DNA from: UBA3006 sp036746695 | GTDB lineage: Bacteria; Actinomycetota; Acidimicrobiia; Acidimicrobiales; Ilumatobacteraceae | Assembly: GCA_036746695.1 (NCBI GenBank) | Contig: DAIODP010000001.1 | Coordinates: 1,178,001 to 1,242,000 of the forward strand | DNA: 64,000 bases | Direction of reading: 5' to 3' | Shown here: positions 24,192-31,768 of the stretch, in pieces | Layout: each line of letters begins with the position of its first letter | Position numbering within the stretch: the stretch's first letter is position 1 | Translations under genes and position numbers: made by a program | The notes under the pieces: model-generated | What the model saw: only the letters and a program-made list of their open reading frames with translations | The model's database searches: none | What the model was told of the DNA's origin: nothing

Positions 24192-25292
24192 TCATCCACC
24201 AAAGAATCGGTAAGCACGTTCGGCTGGGCCCCGACCATAACGAGACACCCACCACGAAGCGGTTGTTAAAGCGACAACGTAAAACGCAAAGCTCAAGGCG
24301 AGCGAAGTGTCGAGGCCGGTTGAACGCACCCAGTGCAGGCGATTGACAACAAGATTGAAGAACGCAACGTGCGCAAGGTAGATCGAGAGCGACATTTGGC
24401 CCGCCCGAGCAAGCCATTCGGTGAACCAATGCGTTGGTGCAGAATCGACCACCCATGATATGCATGCAATCGCGCACAACACCGTTGCCAACGTGCCGAT
24501 GAAATACAACGCGCCACGGTCGAATGGTTGGGTGGACACCATTGCTTTGCGCAAGTGCTGCGAGGTTGTCGTTGTATTTTCTGGTGTGAGTACTGCGCGC
24601 AATCCATGTGCAACCACCAGCACTGCGAGGGAAACACCGAGCAGCCGTATGCGATATAGCGCAAAACGGCCCCACGATCGGCCGAGAATCATTCCGACGC
24701 AGAAAAATGCGAACCAAGGAAACACGGGGTGCGTGTAATCAAGAAACGTACGAATGAGCAAGTTGCGTGGCGTGTTGGGGGTGGGGGATAACCAGGAGGT
24801 GAGGTTGCCAGCGAGCATTTCGTTTGCACGCCAAGCCGAGAGTGCTGCAGCAATTGCCACGCACAATGCTGCAATGGCAACAAGCACCTGTGATCGCTTT
24901 GCCACAATAAATGAAGCAAGCATGAAATAGGCGCCGTAGTAAAACAGGATTGTTCCCGGCCAAATCCACTGCAAGCCATACCCAACGACGTAGAGCAAAA
25001 AACCGCGGCGAAGCAGCACAAGACGAGATGCATGAATTGCCTCAACATCGCTGGCTTCGCGCACGCGGTTGGTCATCAGGCTTACGCCGATACCTGCAAT
25101 CAGCACGAAGGCCGCTGCAAAGCGCGACGTCAAAATCCCTGAGAGTGGGTTAAACGCTTTATCCCAAATGGACGGTGAAACTTGGAAGTATGCCGTTTTG
25201 GGGTTCAGGTAAGCGTGGTAATTCATGACGACGACGCCGATGAGCGCAATCGCGCGCGCCACATCAAGGGTTGGCGTTCGGGTGGACACCAC
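24192..25292 (-). CDS. DUF418/HGSNAT-like multi-pass membrane protein
   Basis: A 366-residue protein with about ten hydrophobic segments. It begins PTLDVARAIALIGVVVMNYH, the arrangement of the heparan-alpha-glucosaminide N-acetyltransferase-like/DUF418 superfamily, where Arg and His in the first loop face the acyl donor. Further conserved pieces are FVLIAGIGVSLMTNR, FLLYVVGYGLQW and AGQMSLSIYLAHVAFFNLV. It likely transfers an acyl group to an extracytoplasmic sugar or lipid. It shares one base with the alanine-racemase-like gene upstream and precedes ung. Confidence 0.76.
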   Translation of the reverse strand: MVSTRTPTLDVARAIALIGVVVMNYHAYLNPKTAYFQVSPSIWDKAFNPLSGILTSRFAAAFVLIAGIGVSLMTNRVREASDVEAIHASRLVLLRRGFLLYVVGYGLQWIWPGTILFYYGAYFMLASFIVAKRSQVLVAIAALCVAIAAALSAWRANEMLAGNLTSWLSPTPNTPRNLLIRTFLDYTHPVFPWFAFFCVGMILGRSWGRFALYRIRLLGVSLAVLVVAHGLRAVLTPENTTTTSQHLRKAMVSTQPFDRGALYFIGTLATVLCAIACISWVVDSAPTHWFTEWLARAGQMSLSIYLAHVAFFNLVVNRLHWVRSTGLDTSLALSFAFYVVALTTASWWVSRYGRGPAERAYRFFGG

Positions 25293-26242
25293 TAACTCCA
25301 GGTAATGGTGTCTACAAAAACTCGCGTCAATGGCTGCTGCACATCGACAACGTCACCTACTGCAGGGAAAGGGTTTCCAGCGGGAACGAACAGCATGCTC
25401 GTGTGCATGTGGGATGGTTCGAGCAACTGCATGCGTTGACGACCAAAGTGGAAAGGGCTTGCATTGTGTGCAAGTGGCATCACGCCATGCGCTGTGCCGG
25501 CACCAATGACCACGATCGCACCTTCGGTAGTTATTGCCGTGTTGCGGTAGCCGGCCGTGCCATCAGTGACGTGATGTACTGCAAGCACATCGGCAGCAAG
25601 ATGCATGTTTGATTTATCGCCCAACCACAACGTGGTGCCTAAACGAGCAACAATGGTTTGTGTTGGGTGCGCTGCGCGCAGTGCAGAGATTGAGTCGGGG
25701 CTTAAGTGGCTGACGTGTAAAGGCAAGTGCTGGGGAAGTTGTGCAATCCAGTGAGAGGCCTCAGCGAGATGTTGCGTCGTGTCTCCGTCGAGTGGAAGGT
25801 GCAAGGACCATCCGTAGTGCTGCATGTGAGCATCGGCTATGCAACGGGTGAGTTCGTCAAGCTCTGCAGGTGACACTCCATAGCGTTTCACCGACGACAA
25901 CAATTTGACCATGACGCGGCCGGTCCATCCCGCGTTTCGCAATGTCGTTACGTGTTCAATCGAGCCAACGGTGAGCACCGAGTTGCTGGGCAGAGTAGTT
26001 GGGAGGTCGATCCCAATGGGGGTGAGCACGATTGGCGTGTGCGTTGGCGGGACATCGCGCGCTTCGTACGCCGTACCCACTGCAATTTCGTGTCCAAGTG
26101 CAACTGCCTGCTCGATCAGAATTGGTCGACCGAATCCGTATCCATTGCCTTTGACAACTGGCACCATCTGGCCGGCGGCATTGGCAGTAGCGCGCACGTG
26201 GTCGAGCCATGCCTGGCGCCGAACGGTAAGTCGTAAAGTCAT
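25292..26242 (-). CDS. Alanine racemase-like PLP protein with altered C-terminal site
   Basis: A 316-residue fold-type III PLP protein. The N-terminal barrel has the PLP lysine in PVVKGNGYGFGRPI, as in alanine racemase, and LHVSHLSPDSISALRA in the barrel. The C-terminal beta domain is recognisable but where racemases have a G-Y-A-D-G motif with the catalytic Tyr this protein reads IGAGTAHGVMP. It is also some 50 residues shorter than typical Alr. Racemase activity is therefore doubtful; it may be a diverged racemase, a decarboxylase-like or a regulatory protein. It is the first of a minus-strand run with the DUF418 protein and ung, and is divergent from the DUF4395 gene. Confidence 0.7.
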   Translation of the reverse strand: MTLRLTVRRQAWLDHVRATANAAGQMVPVVKGNGYGFGRPILIEQAVALGHEIAVGTAYEARDVPPTHTPIVLTPIGIDLPTTLPSNSVLTVGSIEHVTTLRNAGWTGRVMVKLLSSVKRYGVSPAELDELTRCIADAHMQHYGWSLHLPLDGDTTQHLAEASHWIAQLPQHLPLHVSHLSPDSISALRAAHPTQTIVARLGTTLWLGDKSNMHLAADVLAVHHVTDGTAGYRNTAITTEGAIVVIGAGTAHGVMPLAHNASPFHFGRQRMQLLEPSHMHTSMLFVPAGNPFPAVGDVVDVQQPLTRVFVDTITWS

Positions 26243-26325
26243 TGCTCTTGACGGTATCTGCCCGATTCTGGGCCCGTTCTTAAACCCGACTTGTTAAGTC
26301 AACAATCGGCACCTAGGCTGGAAAT

Positions 26326-26829
26326 ATGGCTTCATTCTTTGGTTTCCCCAATCCCGTCAATGAAACATCCGCACGCATCGTCGCCGCGGGCGCAGTAGTG
26401 ATGGGGGCACTATTTGTTGCCACCGGTAACGGCTGGATTCTTGTACCACTCACCTACGGGTTCATCGCACGAGTAGTAAGCGGACCAAAATTTAGCCCCC
26501 TTGGCCGACTAGCAACGCAGGTGATCACACCGCGCATCAAGGTGCAGCATCGTTTTGTTGCAGGCCCCCCAAAACGATTTGCTCAGGGAGTTGGTGCAAC
26601 GTTCTCAATCGTCGCATCTGTATTGATGTTGTCAGGCGCAGATACTGCTGCGCGAATTGTAATTGCAGGCCTGGTCGGCGCCGCATTTTTAGAGTCGGCA
26701 TTTGCCGTGTGCTTGGGCTGCATCATGTTTGGTTGGTTGATGCGTGTGGGAGTTATTCCAAAAGATGTATGCGAGGAGTGCAATAACTTCAGCGCGCGCT
26801 CTTTGGCCACGACGTCAAATCAGGCATAA
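26326..26829 (+). CDS. DUF4395 membrane protein
   Basis: A 167-residue protein with four hydrophobic segments. The order P-N-P-V-N-E at the N terminus, a GPKFSPLG loop, KVQHRFVAGPPKRFAQGVG in the middle, and AVCLGCIMF followed by CEECNN match actinobacterial DUF4395 proteins, sometimes encoded next to thioredoxin-like or rhodanese genes. The CLGC pair suggests redox or metal chemistry in the membrane, but no function is established. Its 3' end overlaps the convergent mftF gene by 41 bases. Confidence 0.8.
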   Translation: MASFFGFPNPVNETSARIVAAGAVVMGALFVATGNGWILVPLTYGFIARVVSGPKFSPLGRLATQVITPRIKVQHRFVAGPPKRFAQGVGATFSIVASVLMLSGADTAARIVIAGLVGAAFLESAFAVCLGCIMFGWLMRVGVIPKDVCEECNNFSARSLATTSNQA

Positions 26830-28180
26830 GCGCATCAGCGCTTTTTTCGTGCAGCACACCTTTCCACACGCCAACACCGTACGCGCCGTCGTCTAACGCG
26901 CGAAGCGCGGTGTAACGAAGCGGGTCGATACCTGGTCGATTTTTCCACCACTCGTACATTGAAGGAATAACGGCCGCAGCAAGGAGCACCACCTTTGCGC
27001 GCCGGGACACCAGCGCAAGTACAACAGTGATTGGCCACCACACTCTTGTAATTGCTGAAGCAATTGATCGTCCAGCATGTAAATTTCCTAATCCGGCAAG
27101 TCGCAGTGCTTCGCGCGGCGCGTCTGGCGTGGTGCGTAGTTTTCGCGCAAGTGCAACCACTGTTCCAAAACCAACAAGTGCGCTGATGCCCGGGAAGCCG
27201 GCAGCAATCAGGGTCCAAATCACCGCGCTAAATCCGCTCACTCGCACTGGCGCCAACGCACCACGATGCTTCTTTGCAAGTGTGGCCGCAGACGTGCCGT
27301 AAGAAATTCGTTGACTGATGAGACCCTGAAGCGACTTACGCGGCTCGTGCGTGCACGATGCGTTGGGCTGATAGCGACACTGCCAGCCCGCTTTGTCGAG
27401 GCGCCATACAGCATCGACATCCTCACCAACATTGAGCGAAGCGTCAAAGCCGTGTATTTCACGAAGAGCAGATGTTCGACAAAGCCACATTGCGCTTGGC
27501 ACATAGCTCACACGAGTGCCCGAACGAATGCGTGCCTCGACTTCACCCAAGTCCAAAGGCGAACGCGCGGTTTCGTACTGCGAGATAATGTCTGCACCGG
27601 GCTTGGAGCACACGCGAGGCGCAACTAGGCCAACGCGCTGCGCGTTGAAGTAGGGCAGCATTTCAACGATGGTCTCTGGCGTAATCGACACATCAAGGTC
27701 GATAAATGCAACGAGCGGTGTTGCCACCAACTGCAAGCCGATATTGCGCGCTGAGCCTGGGCCGCCGGCGAAATCGGTACGCACTACCTGCGCCGCCGAA
27801 AGCTGGGGAAGCAACACGGGCGAGCAGTCGTCGACCACGATGACGGCGGCCATAAATGAACACGACTCCACAAGTTGCTGTAGTAATCGACAGTCATCCT
27901 CGTTACGAACCAACGCAGGAATGACAACGGTTACGTCGAGCGCATTGAAGGTGCATTCATCGCCAGGCATCACCAATGGATGTATTGCGCCAGCATCAAG
28001 CAAGCGAGAGGTAAGTGAATCGTGTCCATCAGGCAACATCTGCCCGTGCTCGATGGCCTCGACAATTGTTTTTCCTTCGTCGCTTAAAGAGAACAACTTG
28101 ATGGGAGAACCCGCGAAGACAGTTTTGCCTCTTGCCGGTCGCCTCCACGACGGATCAACGATGAATCGGCTTGTGCTCAC
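26789..28180 (-). CDS. mftF: Mycofactocin glycosyltransferase MftF
   Basis: A 463-residue family 2 glycosyltransferase, which in mycobacteria adds beta-1,4-glucose units to (pre)mycofactocin. The GT-A domain shows VTVVIPALVRNEDDCRLLQQ, AVIVVDDCSP, FAGGPGSARNIGLQL, AFIDLDVSI (D-x-D) and FDASLNVGEDVDAVWRL. The C-terminal third has membrane-associated hydrophobic segments and the SMYEWWKNRP stretch seen in MftF proteins. Its start overlaps the mftE stop (ATGA). It is the last gene of the mycofactocin operon. Confidence 0.89.
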   Translation of the reverse strand: MSTSRFIVDPSWRRPARGKTVFAGSPIKLFSLSDEGKTIVEAIEHGQMLPDGHDSLTSRLLDAGAIHPLVMPGDECTFNALDVTVVIPALVRNEDDCRLLQQLVESCSFMAAVIVVDDCSPVLLPQLSAAQVVRTDFAGGPGSARNIGLQLVATPLVAFIDLDVSITPETIVEMLPYFNAQRVGLVAPRVCSKPGADIISQYETARSPLDLGEVEARIRSGTRVSYVPSAMWLCRTSALREIHGFDASLNVGEDVDAVWRLDKAGWQCRYQPNASCTHEPRKSLQGLISQRISYGTSAATLAKKHRGALAPVRVSGFSAVIWTLIAAGFPGISALVGFGTVVALARKLRTTPDAPREALRLAGLGNLHAGRSIASAITRVWWPITVVLALVSRRAKVVLLAAAVIPSMYEWWKNRPGIDPLRYTALRALDDGAYGVGVWKGVLHEKSADALMPDLTSWPKSAR

Positions 28181-28875
28181 GGCCTACCCGCCAGGACGCA
28201 GTGCTCCACAGCAAAATCGCAGAGCGACCGCTGTAGTTGATCGAGATATTCAAGACCCTGTTGCGCATTTGCTTGACGCGGGTCGCCGAGAATGCCGTTG
28301 GCGCTAACGCCCATGACCCCTTCGGCGCGCAACACCGGCTCCAGTTTGCCAAGCGATGCGGTGTTGCCTTTTTGTGCACGCGACATATCAACGAGATGTG
28401 GCGCTATCGCCAACATCATTGAAGTTTCCGCGAAACCCGCGTGGGCGTCGGCATCCGGAAGAGAGGGCCACCATGCAAACGCTTTGCGCCCTTCCAGTTC
28501 CGCTGTGCGTAATGCACGTGTAACGGCCTCTGCATTTCCGCCGTGTCCGTTGATGAAGATCACGGCGTCTGCCCAGTCGGCCGAGCGCACCAGTTCGGTC
28601 AGCACTATGGATAGTGCTTCGGTGCCTATTGACAGCGTTCCGGCAAACCCTGCATGTTCGCCGCTGGCAGAGATTGCAATGGTTGGCGCGACAACGATTG
28701 ACTGAAGTTGAGACGCCAGTTGTTGGCAGAGGTATTCGGCGATGATCGAGTCGGTTCCAAGCGGCAAGTGCGGGCCGTGTTGTTCGCACGAACCAAGAGG
28801 TACCGCAATAACAGTGAAATCGCGCGCGGTGATGTCCATCGATGCAATTAATGCGAGCGCGTGTTTTTCGGCCAC
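28177..28875 (-). CDS. mftE: Mycofactocin peptidase MftE (creatininase family)
   Basis: A 232-residue metal-dependent amidohydrolase of the creatininase family, which in mycofactocin synthesis cleaves the modified MftA to release the C-terminal Val-Tyr derived moiety. The metal motifs are VPLGSCEQHGPHLPLGTDS (Glu, His, Asp), SASGEHAGFAGTLSIG, FINGHGGNAEAV and a late Glu in AHAGFAETSMML. Start is GTG at 28875; an ATG at 28839 is the alternative. It is separated from mftC by plsY and dedA and overlaps mftF by four bases. Confidence 0.89.
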   Translation of the reverse strand: MAEKHALALIASMDITARDFTVIAVPLGSCEQHGPHLPLGTDSIIAEYLCQQLASQLQSIVVAPTIAISASGEHAGFAGTLSIGTEALSIVLTELVRSADWADAVIFINGHGGNAEAVTRALRTAELEGRKAFAWWPSLPDADAHAGFAETSMMLAIAPHLVDMSRAQKGNTASLGKLEPVLRAEGVMGVSANGILGDPRQANAQQGLEYLDQLQRSLCDFAVEHCVLAGRP

Positions 28876-28884
28876 GCGATCAGG

Positions 28885-29505
28885 CTACGAGGCGCGTGAC
28901 CGCAATCTCTTACGCGCGAAGCGCACCAATTCGATAAGCACAGTTGCGGAAATAGCGGTGGTGAAGGCGACACCGAAAGCCAGTGTGTGGTTATCCTCAA
29001 AAGTCTTCCCACCGATAAAGCCAAGCAGGGATGCGTATAAGGCCCAGATGCATGCCGCCGCCGTTGCCCATTGCATGAACCATTTGCGCTCCTGGCGCGT
29101 GATGCCGCAGGCAAGGGTGAGGACTGTGCGTCCGCCCGGAATGAATCGAGCAGTGATGAGCAGGAGGCCACCTCGTTCGTGAATTTGGTTAATGACCGTT
29201 TCTAACCGATGTTTACCGCGTTCGGTTTTGGTGTAACGCCGAGTTATGGTTTGGCTCGCCTCGCGTCCAAGCATGTACGACATGTTGTCGCCGATAAACG
29301 CACCACTAGCAGCGGACAAAATCACCAAGGTAATTGACAACGAACCTGAACCTGCCGCAACACCACCGATGATGACCAATGTTTCGCTGGGCACCACTGG
29401 CAGTACCGAATCGAATACCGCAATCACAAAAATGATGAGATAAAACCATGGCGATGAGGAAAAATCCTTCAGCCAGTCGAAGAATTCGTTGACGTAGGGG
29501 GGCAT
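28885..29505 (-). CDS. DedA family membrane protein
   Basis: A 206-residue integral membrane protein of the DedA (VTT/SNARE-associated) family. Family motifs are FDSVLPVVPSETLVIIGGVA, FIGDNMSYMLGREASQ, LLITARFIPGGRTVLTLACG and several membrane helices. Some DedA proteins are lipid flippases, including for undecaprenyl phosphate or phosphatidylethanolamine. I chose the ATG at 29505, since longer starts overlap plsY by more than 60 bases. It sits inside the mycofactocin operon, 13 bases after plsY and 9 before mftE. Confidence 0.86.
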   Translation of the reverse strand: MPPYVNEFFDWLKDFSSSPWFYLIIFVIAVFDSVLPVVPSETLVIIGGVAAGSGSLSITLVILSAASGAFIGDNMSYMLGREASQTITRRYTKTERGKHRLETVINQIHERGGLLLITARFIPGGRTVLTLACGITRQERKWFMQWATAAACIWALYASLLGFIGGKTFEDNHTLAFGVAFTTAISATVLIELVRFARKRLRSRAS

Positions 29506-29518
29506 GGTGTTTGTTGCG

Positions 29519-30118
29519 CTATGCCGCGTTTTCTTCTTTATTGCGAAGCCGCTTGATGTTGGGTATGTGGCGAATAACAATTAATACGACAAGGCCAAGC
29601 GCAGCAAAGTCTTCCCACAGCACTCGGCGAATGAAGACGACATAGATCGGTACGGCAATGGTGATGACAAGCGACGCCACAGCCGACTTGCCGGTGACCT
29701 TGCGAAGAACGAACCACGATGTGCACAACACCAGGCTCATCCACGGATACAACACATACATTGCGCCACCACCTGTGGCAACGCCCTTACCGCCATGAAA
29801 CTTGCGAGTGACGGGGAACGTATGCCCAATTACGGCTGCATAACCACAGGCATATGCGAAAAACGAAACTCGTTCACCAGCAACCCATCCACCTATACCA
29901 ACGGCAAGCGAACCCTTCAGAACATCGGCCACAAAGACCACGAGTCCGTACTTCCAGCCGAGAAGTCGAACGACGTTGGATGTGCCGGGGTTGCCCGAGC
30001 CTGCGGCAGTGACATCGATGCCACCACGCTTTGAAACAATCAGCGCACTTGGAATAGTGCCAAGAAAATACGACACGATGAGCGCACCTACGATGAGCAC
30101 TGGATTGACGTCAGACAT
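29519..30118 (-). CDS. plsY: Glycerol-3-phosphate acyltransferase PlsY
   Basis: A 199-residue membrane enzyme that transfers acyl groups from acyl-phosphate to glycerol-3-phosphate, the first phospholipid step. The three conserved regions are present: SGNPGTSNVVRLLG, VADVLKGSLAV and GHTFPVTRKFHGGKGVATGGG. Five hydrophobic segments are visible. Its start overlaps the mftC stop by 8 bases, so it is translated with the mycofactocin operon. The acyl-phosphate-forming PlsX is not in the window. Confidence 0.93.
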   Translation of the reverse strand: MSDVNPVLIVGALIVSYFLGTIPSALIVSKRGGIDVTAAGSGNPGTSNVVRLLGWKYGLVVFVADVLKGSLAVGIGGWVAGERVSFFAYACGYAAVIGHTFPVTRKFHGGKGVATGGGAMYVLYPWMSLVLCTSWFVLRKVTGKSAVASLVITIAVPIYVVFIRRVLWEDFAALGLVVLIVIRHIPNIKRLRNKEENAA

Positions 30119-31226
30119 TGACCCTCACTTTGATCGACCGAGAATGATCCATTGACGGTTTGGGAATGATGTTGAGTTTTGCAATCTTCAATAGTTCCTC
30201 GCCATGACCCTTCACGCACTCTGGGTCTGGCCCGTCCAGTGGGAGGCCGGTAAAGAATTTTGCAGCCATGCAGCCGCCCTGGCATGGGTCGTAACTATCG
30301 CATGATGCGCATGCACCGGCAGATTCTGGTTCGCGCAGCGACAGGAACAAGTCGCTTGACTTCCACACTTTTGCAAATCCGCCTTCGGAAAGCACCGAGC
30401 CTGCTTTGAACTGTTCATGAATTACGAACGGGCAGGCGTAAACATCACCAATTGGGTCGATTAGACAAACCACTCGACCAGCACCGCACAAATTGAGGCC
30501 CGGAAGCGACTCGCCCAGTGCATTGAGATGGAAGAACGAGTCTCCCGTTAGCACGTTGTCGCCGGCTTGCGACAACCAAGAATAAATCTGTCGCTGTTGT
30601 GCTTGCGTGGTGTGCAGCTCATCCCACGTGTCGGCGCCACGGCCCGATGGACGTAAGCGCGTTATTCGTAATTGCGCACCGTATTCGTCGGCCAGCGCCT
30701 TGAATGCATCAAGTTGGTCGACGTTGTGTCGGGTCATCACTACAGAGATCTTGAATTGACCAAAATTCGCATCGCGCAAAAAGTTCATTGCTGCAATGGA
30801 TGCCGCGTACGAACCTTCGCCACGAACTGCGTCATTGGTCTTGGCGTCAACGCCATCCAGGCTTATTTGAATATCGAGATAGTTCATTGCCGCCATGCGC
30901 TTCGCATTTTCGGCGGTGATGTACGTTCCGTTCGTGGAAAACTTCACACCGATGCCATTTGACTCTGCATGCTCAAGAATTTCGAAAAAGTCTTTGCGGA
31001 TCATTGGCTCGCCGCCACCAATGTTGATGTAGAAAACCTGCAAGTCCCGAAGTTGATCGAGGACGTTCTTTACTTGTCCAGTGTCGAGTTCGCGTGGGTC
31101 GCGACGGCCGCTACTTGATAAACAATGAACGCACTGCAGGTTGCATGCGTAAGTCAATTCCCACGTCAAGCAAATGGGGGCATCAAGCCCGCCCTTCAAC
31201 TGCTCGGTGAGTGCTTTAGCGGACAC
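30111..31226 (-). CDS. mftC: Mycofactocin radical SAM maturase MftC
   Basis: A 371-residue radical SAM/SPASM protein that decarboxylates and cross-links the C-terminal Val-Tyr of MftA. The [4Fe-4S]-SAM motif is TWELTYACNLQCVHCLSSSG (C-x3-C-x2-C); then YINIGGGEPMIRKDFFE, KFSTNGTYIT and ISLDGVDAKTNDAVRG. The SPASM part has CGAGRVVCLIDPIGDVYACP and a cysteine cluster, CASCDSYDPCQGGCMAAKFF. I placed the start at the GTG at 31226, which gives an 11-base overlap with mftB and fits the family N terminus (LTEQLKGGLDAPICLTWELT); an ATG at 31268 is possible. The sequence agrees closely with mycobacterial MftC over its length. Confidence 0.96.
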   Translation of the reverse strand: MSAKALTEQLKGGLDAPICLTWELTYACNLQCVHCLSSSGRRDPRELDTGQVKNVLDQLRDLQVFYINIGGGEPMIRKDFFEILEHAESNGIGVKFSTNGTYITAENAKRMAAMNYLDIQISLDGVDAKTNDAVRGEGSYAASIAAMNFLRDANFGQFKISVVMTRHNVDQLDAFKALADEYGAQLRITRLRPSGRGADTWDELHTTQAQQRQIYSWLSQAGDNVLTGDSFFHLNALGESLPGLNLCGAGRVVCLIDPIGDVYACPFVIHEQFKAGSVLSEGGFAKVWKSSDLFLSLREPESAGACASCDSYDPCQGGCMAAKFFTGLPLDGPDPECVKGHGEELLKIAKLNIIPKPSMDHSRSIKVRVNV

Positions 31227-31482
31227 GAATAATGTCCGATGCTGCAAGCGAGTCGAGTGCGCTAACAAAACTTGGCCAGCGCGATGGGTCTACTTCGTTT
31301 GCTTCCAGCGCTCGCTCGAGTGTTTCGTGTTCGGCCATGGTCTTCACTACCGAAACCACGTCGGGGTGTTTGAGAAAAATCAGCCGGCGATTGCCGTAGT
31401 GGTAGGCAAGCGCACCGAACGGCTCCGGGCGTAAGGCAACTTGGGGATGCAGTTCACAAGACGACTGCAGGGAAATAGTCAT
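31216..31482 (-). CDS. mftB: Mycofactocin RiPP recognition element MftB
   Basis: An 88-residue PqqD-like chaperone that binds the MftA leader and presents it to MftC. It begins MTISLQSSCELHPQVALRPE and contains PFGALAYHYGNRRLIFLKHP, the usual MftB core, and ends in a short helical region. The ATG at 31482 lies 14 bases after the mftA stop. A longer in-frame reading to 31656 would overlap mftA and is not conserved-looking. Its 3' end overlaps mftC. Confidence 0.9.
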   Translation of the reverse strand: MTISLQSSCELHPQVALRPEPFGALAYHYGNRRLIFLKHPDVVSVVKTMAEHETLERALEANEVDPSRWPSFVSALDSLAASDIIRVR

Positions 31483-31496
31483 TGAGCAGTTACGGG

Positions 31497-31646
31497 TCAG
31501 TACACGCCGCACATGCCATCGATGGAGATCTCTTCGATCAACAGTTCGTCGGCAAGTGGGCGAAGGGTGGAAACAACAGCTGTGGCATTTTGGCCGGCTG
31601 CTGAAGCTTCGTGATTTTCGCTCGTAGAAGGCGCGTCTGGGTTCAT
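31497..31646 (-). CDS. mftA: Mycofactocin precursor peptide MftA
   Basis: A 49-codon gene, easily missed by length filters. The translated peptide starts MNPDAPSTSENHEASAAGQN and ends EISIDGMCGVY, with the stop TGA at 31497-31499. The C-terminal IDGMCGVY is the hallmark of mycofactocin precursors; the last Val-Tyr is modified by MftC and becomes the redox cofactor after MftE cleavage and later steps. The leader is longer than in many mycobacterial MftA peptides, with a low-complexity Ser/Ala/Glu start, so a downstream start is conceivable. It is the first gene of the operon and is followed by mftB after 14 bases. Confidence 0.94.
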   Translation of the reverse strand: MNPDAPSTSENHEASAAGQNATAVVSTLRPLADELLIEEISIDGMCGVY

Positions 31647-31768
31647 GGATACACACAATACTCAGGGTTCGGCGGTCTGGCTAGCGTCAGGGTGAGGTAC
31701 TCGGCAACAATAAGAGCCGTGACTCCGAGGGCATCGTGCTTTCGGGGCAATCGAACGAGGGGGACATC
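31647..31768 (-). promoter_or_regulatory. Divergent intergenic region between mftA and the NDMA-dependent alcohol dehydrogenase
   Basis: About 120 bases separate the start codons of mftA (minus) and the alcohol dehydrogenase (plus), so promoters for both must lie here. I see no clear -35/-10 pair. A CTCGG...CCGAG inverted pair (about 31700-31730) could be an operator half-site pair but is weak. The alcohol dehydrogenase has a purine-rich ribosome-binding stretch, GAGGGGG, a few bases before its ATG. No mftR regulator gene is in the window. Confidence 0.4.
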
